In this document: piece by piece, positions 11,889 to 23,432 of the stretch
Position numbering within the stretch: the first letter of the stretch is position 1
How the letters are laid out: the number at the start of each line of letters is the position of its first letter
Assembly (NCBI GenBank): GCA_032719365.1
Contig: CM064867.1
Location: 68,446,136 to 68,510,135 of the forward strand
From: Prinsepia uniflora
Taxonomy: Eukaryota; Streptophyta; Magnoliopsida; Rosales; Rosaceae
Length of the DNA stretch: 64,000 bases
Direction of reading: 5' to 3'
The notes under the pieces: model-generated
Databases searched by the model: none
Seen by the model: only the letters and a program-made list of their open reading frames with translations
What the model was told of the DNA's origin: nothing
Program-made: the position numbers and the translations under genes

Positions 11889-12245
11889 TTCACAAGTTTC
11901 CTGCCGCTGTTCGGTGATTCTTGTGAAAATCCATACTTCTCTACTTAAATTCTTGTTATTGTTATTGGTTTTACTTATAATTCAATATATGTGTTGGTAT
12001 TTTCTTTCTAACATTTGTAAGTAAGAATGCAATCTCCATGTGTTTTACTTTTTGAGTTTCTTTTACTTCATATGTTTTAGTGCTTAAACTTCAATTCGAA
12101 GCTAAATGTTGATCCGCTGTTCGGGGCATTTAGAATAGAGTTGAAGAGATTTAATGTTTGATCGCTGTTCGGCGCATTAAATCACTTACTTAAGGTGGAT
12201 CATATTGTAAGTAATAATCCGCTGTTCGGTGCATTTATAATATGA
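11889..12245 (+). other. Leader hairpin cluster of the LARD (candidate structured RNA)
   Basis: Four predicted hairpins lie between the TATA box and the primer site. All expose CCGCTGTTCGG (TCGCTGTTCGG in the third) near the tip. HP1 is 11889-11927 with arms TTCACAAG/CTTGTGAA. HP2 is 12089-12146 with inner arms CTAAATG/CATTTAG and outer arms CTTCAATTC/GAGTTGAAG. HP3 is 12148-12183 with arms GATTTAATG/CATTAAATC. HP4 is 12200-12245 with arms TCATATT/AATATGA. The position suggests a role in packaging, dimerisation or translation of the element RNA, but that is inference. Confidence 0.65.
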
Positions 12246-12912
12246 AAAATGTATGCATGTATTTGAGATGATTAAGGTATGATTTCGTGATTGGTTTAAT
12301 ATGAGCATGATGTTAGAGTGTTGGTAAAAATATGTGTTTGAAGAAAGTTCACTAGTACAAAGGTTAAAATAGAAGTAAAATTAAGTATTTAATTATTTTT
12401 ACTTGTTTTCTTTATTTTTATATTTACAACTCTTTTCAAAAACCCCCCTTTTCAATTCTTTATTCTTTATTCTTTAATTCTTTAATTCTTTTATTTTTTT
12501 ATTCTTTTTATTCTTTATTCTTTTATTGTTTTATTCTTCTATCCTTTTTATTCTTTATTCTTTTATTCTTTTATTCTTCTTTTATACTTTTAGTTTATTA
12601 TTCTTTGATTCTTTCATCTCTTTATTCTTTTATTCTTTAATACTTTTAGTTTATTATTCTTTGATTAATTAAGTCTTTAATTCTTTAATTCTTTAATTCT
12701 TTAATTTGTTAATTCTTTAATTATTTAATTCATTAATTTATTCATTATTCATTTATTCATTACTCTTTCCCACTAACATATTATTAATGTTCCCTAATTT
12801 CCCCGGTTAAGAACGATCCCTATTTACCAATACTACATCTACACAAAAAAGGTTTAAATTGCACAATACTCAAATTACGTGTTTAAATTAATGCGTAGTT
12901 TGGGTTTAGTCA

Positions 12913-15900
12913 ATTTTTGGCGCCGTTGCCGGGGAAATTGAAAATCATTTTTAATTTGTTAGTGTATGTATATAAATTGTGCATATTATACTTGTTTATA
13001 GATTTTACTTTTGTTAATATTATTTTTGTTTATAATAATCATACTTTACTTATTCATAGTTTCTAATATATACTTGTTCATAAATGTTCATAATTTTTTG
13101 TTTTTATTTATATTTGTTCATATTCAAATTGTTTATGTAAATTTAAAATTCTATCATACTTGTTCATAATTTAAGTTTATTTGTACTTGTCATAAATGCA
13201 TATTGTACATATTCACTTTTCCTTACTTTTAATTTTTTTTTCTTTACACTTTCTAACTTTTTCTTTAATCCATTAACTTTAATTTTATTCCATAAACTTT
13301 TTCTTTATTACATAAACTTTTTTTTTATTCCTTTAACTTTAAATTTATTCATTAACTTTTTATTCCACTAACTTTTTATTCCATTAACTTTTTATTCCAT
13401 TAACTTTTATTACATTAACTTTATTACATTAACTTTCTTTTAATTTTATTCCATAACTTTTATGTTCCACTAACTTTATGTTTACACTTATTTTATTTTT
13501 ATGTAATCAATTATTTGTTTATGTCTTGTTAAACTTTAAATTTTAAATGAAAAAAAAAGAAAATTCGGAATAAAAAAAAATATTAATAATAATAATAATA
13601 ATAAATTTTAAAAAAATCGAAATAAAAAAAATTAATTAAAATAAAAAAAAATCTTATCTTAGCTTTATGTTAGTATTAATTCATACTTGTAAATAAATGT
13701 TGTATATATGTTACTTGTTACCTTTTATACTTGTTCATAACTTTTATATTTCATAGTATACATGCATACTTGTTCATAATAGATTTTCATTTATATTTGT
13801 TTATAATTTTCTTACTTGTTATATTATTCTTGTTCATACTTGTACATAATGTTCATTCTTTTTAATTGTTCATAAATGCTTATGGTAAATATTCACTTTT
13901 CCTTATTTTTATTTTTATTTGTAATTAAAAAAAACATAAAATTCGTAAAAAAAAATTAAAAATTAAAAAAATTTCTTTTTCTTCATTTATTTAATTTTTA
14001 AATTCGGAAAAAAAAATTAATTAATAAAAAATAAAAAATTTCTTTTTCTTCATTTATTCGTAAAAATATTCATTTATCTTCACTTTGTGTTAGTATAAAT
14101 CTAAATTGTTAAATAAATCTTATACTTATGTTAGTTTGTTAATGAGAAATTGTTTTGTAAATATCATTACTTGTGAATAAAACTATACTTGTAAATAAAT
14201 TGTTCATGCGTGTATAAATTGTTCATTACGTAAATTGTCATGTTATATTTGTAAATTGTGCATAAAAAAAAAACATACTTGTAAATAGTTATTGCATTCA
14301 TGCATTAGTCTCAGCTATATGTAGATCACTTGTGCTTCGAAGTTTAGATTTTGATCTTTATCGGCGATGACTCTTTTTGTTAACTCTCTCACCCACGGTA
14401 ATTGTTAACACTTGAGTCATCTTAATTCCTCTGGAGTAAGAAATTTTCGAGGGTGATGTCTAGGACAAGAGACGGTACTCATAACGGGTTTTGGGTCTAA
14501 AGAAAATAGCCCTGCCTCTTATGTGTATTCTTTCTAACCTGGTCACTTTTGAAGTTGCCCAAACAGTTGAATTAATCCAAGATATTTACTTGGGCCGCAC
14601 GGACTGTTTTAAGTCTCCATTTAAACTTTGAGGCTATGTGAACCATATATATCTTTGACTTCCCCCGACATGTAAATATTGTTTATATCTTAATTTTCAT
14701 TATTTGTCATGACAAAGTTAACTTGCATCTTTAGTTTAACTAACTTGCATCTTTCAATTAACTTGCATTTTTAACTTCACTTGCATATTTAGTTTAACTT
14801 GCATTGCACTCTTCCTCTAACTTACATCTTTAACTCACATTGCATCCTTAACTTTAATTTGCATATCTAACTTGCATTCTTAATTAACGTACATCTCTGA
14901 CTAACTAACTTGCATCTCTGTCTAGGCTGGATGGACGTCAAACTTCAAGCGCTTGTTGGGAGGCAACCCAATGTGTTCTCGGGATGTGAAGGAGTCATCA
15001 ATACAGATTTGCTATCCTTTTACCCTTCACTCTCTTTTATTTTGTTTATTTAATGTTTTCCTATTATTTTCGTAAATCATCTTCCTTACTTTGATTCTAT
15101 GTTTAATTACTTCGTATTTTCCTACATTGAGGACAATGTAGAATTTAAGTGTGGGGGAATGGTTTACAAATTTGAATGTTCAAAAAAAAAACAAAAAAAA
15201 AAACAAAAAAAAAAAATTTACAAAAATAATAAAAAAATATAAAAAAAAAGAGGTGAAAAAAAAAATGAAAAAAATAAATTCGTTTTCTTGAATCTTTTAA
15301 CTTAGTGTTTTTATGAGTCTTAAGTTGCCATTTAACTTGTCAATGATATAAATGAACGGAAATGAATATGTTATGGCCATAAAGATAATCACTACAACTT
15401 GAATTTGTTTGTTAATATTTTGTGATTAAGTGTTATAACTTGAAGATAATGCATGTAAATTGGCATATAAACGAGCATAATAAGATAAGTATGAATCATA
15501 TGAACCTTATGTGAGCTTTAGAACTTTATATACATCTTTGATGAGTGATTCATAAGTTCTTTGTTTAAATTGATATACATATGCCTCATAACTACTTGCA
15601 ATAGATTTTAATGAACTCTAGAGTACTAGAACTTATTTTATGTGATTTTCAAAGCTTTTAAGTCAATAAACTCTCTGATTTTGGAAATGATTAAGGCATT
15701 AGGGTTAACACCACAAATTCAAACATCCATGTTCCCTATTTTGTGCGCACAAGTTGCGACCCCCCTTAGTTTTAACCCTTTTGAGCCCACATTAAGCCTT
15801 TCTTTTATCACCATGATTATCTAAACACTTGAGCTTAGTATAGACATCATTTACCCTTGTTCCAAGGACTCGGTTGAAGATATAAAGATTGTGTAAGGAG

Positions 15901-16813
15901 AAAATAATGATGTTGGAAGACTTTTATGTGAATTATTTGGATTTACCGACTCAAGCTTTATTGTATTGTTGACACATGTTATTACCTTGATATAAAAAAA
16001 AAATAAAAAAAAAATCAAAAAATCAAAAAGAAAAAAATTAAAAAAAAAAAAAAAAAAAAGGTTGAGTCTCGATCAAGGTAATAAGGTTTGGTTATGTAAT
16101 GTTTGAGTTAAGTCCCTTACATTTGTAAATCCGACACAAAGAATGACTATGAGGCCCAACATGATGAAATTAGGCCTATGTTTGAAAGGATGGATTACTG
16201 ACATCATTGCACTAAGGTTGGGAAGCTATGATACGTTTTGGGAGTCTTTTGAGTCTTGGAACGAATTTGAGCACCACTTGTCCTATATATTCCTTGCCTC
16301 TAAACTTAGCCCCATTACAACCTTCGTAAAGACCTTATGATCCTTAAGATGGTAAATTTTGATTAGTGGAGTCAATCACTTGAGTAAGCTTATGGTTTTG
16401 GTTCATTTGTGCAAGTATGTTTTGTTTTTATATTGAGGTGTTTGTTTGAGATTTTGCAAAAGTACTTCATTTCGATTATGTGAGTATTTCTCACATACTT
16501 TGAGTGCAAACACAAACCCTTACAAAATTGAGTGAATTTATGAGTGCATATCCTTGTGAGTTGATTCATACTTGTTTTATTCATGTTGAGATCTATTTCA
16601 CCATATTTACTCATTATCTTACTTGTTAAAACATTTTGTTACCATATATTAACTCTTGAATTCCATATGCTTAAGTGATTTAAGTGAAAATCTTTTATGC
16701 CATGATTGTAATAATGAAATATTGAGACAAATGGTTAAAGGTTACTTGTTTTGATTTTGTAGTTTAATTTTAGTATTTGCTAGGGACTAGCAAAGTTTAA
16801 GTGTGGGGGTATT
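12913..16813 (+). other. LARD internal region
   Basis: Very AT-rich DNA with long A and T runs and no protein domain. Landmarks are the primer site (12918-12935), a GTTGGGAGGCAACCCAAT block (14957-14974), AATTTAAGTGTGGGGGAATG (15143-15162) and, next to the 3' LTR, a second AGTTTAAGTGTGGGGGT (about 16794-16810). Two polypurine-tract-like sites 1.65 kb apart are typical of the Athila/Tat group. Confidence 0.75.
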
Positions 16814-18913
16814 TGATAGGTCCTCAAATAAGCATTATTTTATATTATTTTATACCCTTTATACTTGACTTTTAATATTAAAATATTAAATAAATAGATA
16901 AAATAATTTATTTTGTGTTATTTGTGTTTAAATAAATAAAGTTTGTAATTTGGAGTATTTTGGTGAAAGAATCGTCTCGATCGGAATTATAACGAAAAAA
17001 TTATGGACGAATTTCGGTGAAATATTACTAAATTAATTAAATTAATTAATTTATGCAGCCCAGCCCAACAAAAAAAAGAAAAAGAAAAAATCCGGCAGAC
17101 CAGGCCCAGTTCGCAAGCCCTGGCCCGCTTCCGTGCGGCCCAACCCAGACAACCAAGCCGGCCCAACTCGCTTCAGCCTGCTTCTGCCTTGCCCCAGCGC
17201 GTTCGGGCGCGCGCTTGCCGAATCCTTCTGCACCGCCTCAGCGCACGCCAGCCGAACTTCCAGCCTTCCATTCAGCAGCAGTCAACCGATTTTTCTGCTC
17301 TCTTTTCAGCAGCTCTCTGCTGAATTTATTTCCAGCAGCTTCCACCCAATTTCCACCCAACTTCCACCCAAATTCCTTCCACTTTCCAACCCAATTTTGC
17401 AACTTTACAACTCAAACCACTTCTAACATCATCACTAATCTTTATTACTCATCATTCCATTATTTAACATTTTTTATTGTATTTTTTTATGTATTTTTGA
17501 TAGCTTTTTCCACCTATAAATAGGGCTTCAATTCTTGTATTTTGGGGAGTCCCCAATTAGTTTCATTCTTCCATTTCTTTCATTTTTCTTAGTTCTAGTT
17601 CTTAGTTAGTTCTTTTGTTTCTCTCTTTTGAGAGACATTTTTGGGGACCATTTTAACTTCTTGTAGATTTTCTTATTAATTAGCTTTCTTTTAATTCTTG
17701 TTCTTAATTTATGTTATTTTTATTTTTCTTAATTTCATTTCTTCTTTACTTTGTTCTTGTGATATTTTTTTGAGATCTCTTAAACACATTTTTATGCTTT
17801 CCTTAAGAAATACCTAGGCCAAGTAATTCTAAGGCAATTCAAGAGTTTTAAGACCGAATTCCTCGTATTTCTTCTACCATCTTCACAAGTTTCCTGCCGT
17901 TGTTCGGTGATTCTTGTGAAAATCCATACTTCTCTACTTAAATTCTTGTTATTGTTATTGGTTTTACTTATAATTCAATATATGTGTTGGTATTTTCTTT
18001 CTAACATTTGTAAGTAAGAATGCAATCTCCATGTGTTTTACTTTTTGAGTTTCTTTTACTTCATATGTTTTAGTGCTTAAACTTCAATTCGAAGCTAAAT
18101 GTTGATCCGCTGTTCGGGGCATTTAGAATAGAGTTGAAGAGATTTAATGTTTGATCGCTGTTCGGCGCATTAAATCACTTACTTAAGGTGGATCATATTG
18201 TAAGTAATAATCCGCTGTTCGGTGCATTTATAATATGAAAAATGTATGCATGTATTTGAGATGATTAAGGTATGATTTCGTGATTGGTTTAATATGAGCA
18301 TGATGTTAGAGTGTTGGTAAAAATATGTGTTTGAAGAAAGTTCACTAGTACAAAGGTTAAAATAGAAGTAAAATTAAGTATTTAATTATTTTTACTTGTT
18401 TTCTTTATTTTTATATTTACAACTCTTTTCAAAAACCCCCCTTTTCAATTCTTTATTCTTTATTCTTTAATTCTTTTATTCTTTTATTTTTTTATTCTTT
18501 TTATTCTTTATTCTTTTATTGTTTTATTCTTCTATCCTTTTTATTCTTTATTCTTTTATTCTTTTATTCTTCTTTTATACTTTTAGTTTATTATTCTTTG
18601 ATTCTTTCATCTCTTTATTCTTTTATTCTTTAATACTTTTAGTTTATTATTCTTTGATTAATTAAGTCTTTAATTCTTTAATTCTTTAATTCATTAATTC
18701 TTTAATTTGTTAATTCTTTAATTATTTAATTCATTAATTTATTCATTATTCATTTATTCATTACTCTTTCCCACTAACATATTATTAATGTTCCCTAATT
18801 TCCCCGGTTAAGAACGATCCCTATTTACCAATACTACATCTACACAAAAAGGGTTTAAATTGCACAATACTCAAATTACGTGTTTAAATTAATGCGTAGT
18901 TTGGGTTTAGTCA
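16814..18913 (+). repeat. LARD 3' LTR
   Basis: Nearly identical to the 5' LTR. The hairpin cluster is repeated at about 17882-18238, with one change in the first loop (CCGTTGTTCGG). The low-complexity block near the end differs in unit number. Confidence 0.92.
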
Positions 18914-20360
18914 GTGGTGCGGTGGCCGTGTACGGTGCACCTGAGATCGCGGTGGTGTCGTGAGGGCTGTGTGGAGTCGACCAGCCCCGGAGGAGCTCAC
19001 GGCGGCAACAGGAGGCAGGTAATTTCCTCGTCCCCATTTCGATACTATGTTTTTCCGTTGAGGTTCAACGTGAAAGTCGTGAGGTTGGGCTGAGAGTCGA
19101 GAGGATTGAAGGTCAGGGTGAGGTTCAGGAGGGTCCTAGGCGTCGACTAGGATGGTCGCCGTGACAGGGGTGTACACGGCGGAGCTCAGACGACGACAGG
19201 CACTCTGGTGCTCTGTTTTTCCGTGATGTTCGAACCCAAAGTCGTCGAGCTTGGGGCTGAGTCAAAGGTCTAGGAGGGTTAGTTTAGGTTCAGTGAGGTC
19301 CAAGGAAGAGTTTGGTGAAGCCACCGTGAAGGGAGGTGAGCTGGGTGGCTGGATCGTGAAACAGGGGGAGTTTGGCCGTCTAGTTTTGAGTTCAGTCGAC
19401 GGGCTAGGGACAGTGTCGAGGTTAACGGAGTTGGGGAATCTATAGGGTTGGTCTAGACGATGCTGTTGGTGAAGAAAGGGAGAGAAACCGTGCAGGCACG
19501 GCGGTGAACCGCTGACGCCGGTCTGAGTTGCAGACCACTGTACCGAACCGGGTTCGTCTGAGGAAGACGGTGCACTGTAGCAGCGCGTGAGGGCCACGCG
19601 CAACCACTTTGGGCGGCGCGTGCGGGCGCGTGCGGCGGCGATGGGGAAAACGGTCAACATAGTTTTTGGTCTAGGAGTTATGGTGAGTTCAATGGAAGTG
19701 GTTTCGGGTTGTGCGGACGTAGTTTGAGTTTAGTTCCGCGAGGGTGAAGGTTTAGGGTCCCGGGTTATTACGTTTAGGATTCGGGGAATTTTGAGGAAAT
19801 TTAGGTGAACTTTCGTGAACGTGTTAGTGACGTAATTTGATGATTGTGAACAGGATCGGGATTTCCCGAGGAAGCCGAGGAACGTGCGGGATGTTCGGGA
19901 CGGGAGTAGGGCTCAGTACTGTGAGTGGACCCTTTCTCTAAACTCGAGCATGCATAACTGTTTTCTATAATTGTTTTATGATTTTGGTTATGATTCTATG
20001 TTTATTGAATATGTTTTGGTTGGTTTTACATTATTGCATGTTTTTCGAGAAATACGGTATTTGGCACGTTTTACGAGAAATGTCGATTTCTGAGTAAAAT
20101 GCCAGGGTTTTGGGATTTTTAAAGGGTAACTAGTTTGATTGCTTACAAAGGGATTTTGAAACATTATTTAGTAATTAAATGATTTTCGGAAAGCGGAGTT
20201 TGGATTTAAAGTTGGAAAGTGGATTCCGGATTTGGGTTCGGAATGACGGTTCTGGATGCCGGAAGGGTATCAGACCAGTGATTTTGGATTCGGGTTTGGA
20301 TGTGGATTGGTAAATGGTTTTCAAATGGTTTTGGGATTGGATTTGCTGGATCTGGATATT

Positions 20361-20563
20361 GGGTTTAAAGACCCGGATATATGTGACGGGGGACCGGCCG
20401 GATTGGGTTTAAAGACCCGGATTGAGTTTAAAGACTCGGGAGTTTAAAGACTCGGATATATTGATTTCCCCCGTAGGCCTTGAGTTTAAAGACTCGGGAG
20501 TTTAAAGACTCGGATATGATTAAGGCCTGGATTGAGTTTAAAGACTCGGGAGTTTAAAGACTC
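20361..20563 (+). repeat. GRGTTTAAAGACYC palindrome array in S3
   Basis: About eight 14-mers of the type GAGT-TTAAAG-ACTC or GGGT-TTAAAG-ACCC. The second and second-last bases change together (A with T, or G with C). The array lies inside the intron-like module. Confidence 0.82.
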
Positions 20564-21446
20564 GGATAGGTCCAGCAGGTTTGATCGAGAAATGATGATT
20601 TGGGCTTTATGGTTATGATACGGGTTTTGATACTCATGCCATGATTTCCCTACCTGTTTTATAGTGTTTCTGTTTCTTATGATGTTTTATGAGAATTGAG
20701 TTAGACCTGTGTTATTAATTGTTGGTTATGCATGTGGTTTTCAAAACGGAGGGTTAAATTCGATTTTCTGATAAATGGTTTTAGAACTTTTCTTTTATTA
20801 TGGTCCACTCACACTTTTGTTTTTAACTTGCCCTCTAGGTTGTGGAGCTAGCGCGGGGTCTTGACGTCGAGGCAGTGTCCGAGGCATAGAAGTGACGTGG
20901 GGGATCCTGGAATGGTTTAAAGTCTTCCGTGTGCGTGTAATTTATCGGTTTTTATTTTCCTTGTATTTTCGTACTATGCTCTGTAAATGATAACTTTGGA
21001 ACATTGTTACTCCTGCGTCTGACTGGGTTTGAGTGAGTTTTACTTGCGTGTTGTGTCGGGGAGTCAGACGGGAGCGGGATTTACCTCGGGTTTCGGGGCG
21101 AAACCGGGGTGGGTCCTGACAGCATGACCTCTTTTTCAAGAGGATATAACAAATGCTACCTATTCAGCAAAGAAAATGAAAAAATATAAAACTGCAGAAT
21201 GGAAAATCGGAACTGTAATGGATAATGGATTTGAAAATAGTAAGTACTTTTCTATCAAGACAAACTCCACACAATATTTTGGATTGTGGTAAGGTTCTAT
21301 CAAGTCCGGGGGTTGCTAAATGTTCTCCTAATATACCTTAGTTAGGGATAACTACATGGTAGCAAAAAATTCTCCATGGTCCTAAGGAATTTAAGTAGAA
21401 ATTGAAGCAAAGTAAGGTAGGCAAATGGCTTTATGAATTATCTTAC

Positions 21447-22515
21447 CCTCGTTGCCGTTTTTTGCCGTGGCTGCTATCAAATGGCCTTTGTATTTATTCT
21501 TTATGAATGTACCATCAAGGCAAAGGAATGGCCTGCAAAACTTGAAGCCTTCGATTGAGGCGTTATAGGCAATGAAAATTCGACGGAAACGAGAAGAAGT
21601 TTCATCACATTCCAGCCGTACATGAGAGCCTGGGTTTGTCTGTAACACTGCTCTAACATACCACACTAACTGTTCATATGATTTTGACTCGTCACCATGG
21701 ACCTCAGGTTTTGCCGACTCATTTCCATACCATGCAATATAGTATGGAATTCGTAGCCCGTAATTCTTCTTGAACTCTGTGACAATATCTATTGGTCTCA
21801 CAAGTGGATTGTTTCTAAGCTCGTCAATAAGGACTGAGGAAACAATCTTGGAACACAAAGTAATGTTGCTCTGCTCGCAAATCCTCCATCTACAAGTATG
21901 CTCATTGTGCAGGGTCTTAATGTAGAAATAATTCTTAGGCCTGTTCAAGATTGCATGAACACGCCACCCACAACCCTCAGATGATTTATTGAAACATTCA
22001 GCAGTAACACGCTGACTGTCATTTTTTATGTAAACAAACTTGAAGCCCTTCTCACTAGCATATTTCAACAATTTGATTCTAAATTCCGTAACACCACCGT
22101 TGTATATCTGCCCTACGCTTCTAATATATCCTTTCCACTCATGAGACCGATATATCTTCCTGGCAGGAGTTCCAAATTTCCCTAAATGTGACTGTGCATT
22201 CTCCAACCCATGATTAACATCCTCGTATGTGAGAGGTTGGGAATCAGGTAAGTGAACTTCAGAAACACTAACCTCAATGACGCTGATTCTTGCAGAAAAT
22301 AATTCACACTTCATCACCCCTAAATCCATGTCTGATTGTAGCATACAACAGTTGTGGCCTCCGAAAGAGTAAGTCAACTCGATGCAGTCGGATCTCAAAA
22401 GCTTGAATCTGGAACAAATCTGATCTGCAACGTCATTGTAGGTAGTGTGATGATACACAGGGATTGAGACCGTTTTGGCTTGAAAAGTGCATTTAGCGAT
22501 AATGGCTCCCTCCAT
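21447..22515 (-). pseudogene. MULE transposase, 5' exon (PB1-like, MuDR DNA-binding, MULE start)
   Basis: First coding exon of the transposase that resumes at 3276. Residues 1-85 look like the PB1/ubiquitin-like N-terminal region of MULE proteins. Residues about 120-210 are the MuDR DNA-binding domain with its Cys/His pattern (C174, C181, then H-x-C in NEHTC). After EFKKNYGLRIPYYIAW the MULE catalytic domain begins, with the DGTFIKNKYKGHLIAATAKN signature. The exon ends at a GTAAG donor (21446). The chosen ATG follows a GTGCAG acceptor at 22519-22518, so an untranslated exon upstream is likely. No stop interrupts this exon. The downstream exon has one, so the gene is broken. Confidence 0.87.
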
Positions 22516-22784
22516 ACCTGCACAGTTTTAGGAAAAATTACGAAACGGCCAAATTCCTCCATTTATATTAGATAACCCCAAAACAACTCTTCACTATATA
22601 ATAGACCAATCGAACCAATATACTAGCAATAATCTCGAGGATGCATATTGCACAAATGGGTCTAGAATAATAGAAAAGAAGACATTAAGTATATTGGTGA
22701 CAAAATGGGTCTTTGTGCATGTAAGAGTCCATAAGGTAGGTAGTATAATTCCCCAAATAACTGAGAACTGAGAAGATGCATCAC

Positions 22785-22850
22785 CTTCATCGATATTTTC
22801 ATTGGCCCATGGCTGTCCCTTACGATTTGCCAAGGAACGTGCCACAGAGC
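22785..22850 (-). pseudogene. CDC27b/APC3-like exon fragment (downstream piece)
   Basis: A 66-bp exon-like segment with a CCTAG acceptor and a GAAG|GTGATG donor. It can be read as GSVARSLANRKGQPWANENI, which resembles, from memory, the RKGQSW-ANEN-DEG stretch of plant CDC27b (HOBBIT), an anaphase-promoting-complex subunit. It is out of frame with the next fragment upstream because intermediate exons are missing, so it is gene debris. It sits between the PPR fragment and the MULE start, all on the minus strand. Confidence 0.45.
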
Positions 22851-23432
22851 CTAGGAAACAAATTGAAAATGTCACCAAATTATACACAGAGACAAGAACG
22901 ACCATCTATAACTAATTACTCAAATAAGGTGCAGAAATACCAATTACTACATGCAAAATAGAATTTTAAAACTACAATAATGCAACCAAATCAGTTAACC
23001 GACCGAAACAGCACAACAACCCGTAAGCCATTAATGCACTAAAACAACGAGGATATCATAAAAGCTTGGTACTACTAATTAAGTACAAAAAACCAAAGAA
23101 AAAAAGAAATAAGATCCCAAATGGAAGATTTATTCAGAGTGAGGCAAAGACTTTAGTTATACATGCTGATAACATGAGCATTAAAGTCATAAAGAAATCC
23201 CTACACAAATTTCTCTTCAAGAAAACCCGAAAGCCCACTGAAATCAGCAGTGTAAAACAATTTGCGGTTTCCACAAGTATGAAAAGAAAAAAGTGCAGAA
23301 ATAAACTAAATTATGCACATGCAATTTAAACAACAATGAATTACCTTACATAAGAAGGAAAAGTATGAAAACAATGACATAAAGATTTATATCAACCAAA
23401 CGCAAGTTCACAAAATATGAATAAGCCTATAC
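22851..23432. other. AT-rich spacer between captured exon fragments
   Basis: Intron-like DNA between the two CDC27b-like pieces. It is A-rich on the plus strand and no further exon can be supported. The intermediate exons expected in the source gene are absent. Confidence 0.5.

Larger units (their letters stand above)
10821..12912 (+). repeat. LARD 5' LTR
   Basis: Starts TGATAGGTCC and ends GGTTTAGTCA. It has a TATA box (TATAAATA, 11522-11529), a transcribed leader with four hairpins (11889-12245) and a long TTCTTTAATTC-type low-complexity block (about 12458-12760) just before its end. Confidence 0.92.
10821..18913 (+). mobile_element. Complete Athila-like LARD (non-autonomous LTR retrotransposon)
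   Basis: Two LTRs (10821-12912 and 16814-18913, about 2.1 kb each) flank a 3.9-kb interior, with perfect duplication GTGGT (10816-10820, 18914-18918). The primer binding site TGGCGCCGTTGCCGGGGA (12918-12935) lies just inside the 5' LTR and fits the 3' end of plant tRNA-Asp, as used by Athila/Tat-type Ty3 elements. A polypurine tract (GTGTGGGGGT) precedes the 3' LTR. The interior has no gag, protease, RT, RNase H or integrase that can be recognised, so it depends on a helper. By eye the LTRs differ by about five substitutions and three short indels, so insertion is recent. Confidence 0.92.
9950..21121 (+). mobile_element. Solo LTR S3, split by the LARD
   Basis: Begins TGTAACAACCCGTCCC and ends GGGTCCTGACA, with perfect duplication GCATG (9945-9949, 21122-21126). 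Removing the nested LARD with its TSD leaves about 3.07 kb. The intron-like module is complete in the right part: donor GTGAGTGGAC at 19921-19930, partner GTCCACTCAC at 20803-20812, then a pyrimidine-rich stretch and acceptor CTCTAG at 20833-20838 (918 nt). U3 shows a palindrome TTTTGCCC…GGGCAAAA at 10059-10081 followed by TTGACT. Confidence 0.88.
3277..21446 (-). other. 18.2-kb MULE intron filled by two LTR complexes
   Basis: The donor is GAG-G|GTAAG at 21446 and the acceptor CACAG| at 3277. Joining the flanking exons keeps the MULE frame (…NGNEG|FFPLAF…). Two insertions with their 5-bp duplications (3313-9527 and 9950-21126) account for about 17.4 kb, leaving roughly 0.78 kb of original intron (3277-3312, 9528-9949, 21127-21446). 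The leftover intron DNA is AT-rich and holds nothing recognisable. Confidence 0.8.

Noticed and set aside
17053..17523. Open frame in the LARD LTRs starting MQPSPTKKRKRK
   Set aside because: The copy in the 5' LTR has a different frame because of a one-base indel, composition is low-complexity, and the frame is absent from the diverged solo LTR.
3313..21121. An 18-kb DNA transposon with terminal inverted repeats TGTCAGGACC…GGTCCTGACA
   Set aside because: Each end belongs to a separate element with its own 5-bp duplication (CAGGA for 3313-9522, GCATG for 9950-21121). They are two solo LTRs in opposite orientation.
2360..22515. A functional domesticated MUSTANG-type host gene
   Set aside because: Domain order fits, but there is an in-frame stop, a TE-filled intron and captured gene debris next to it.
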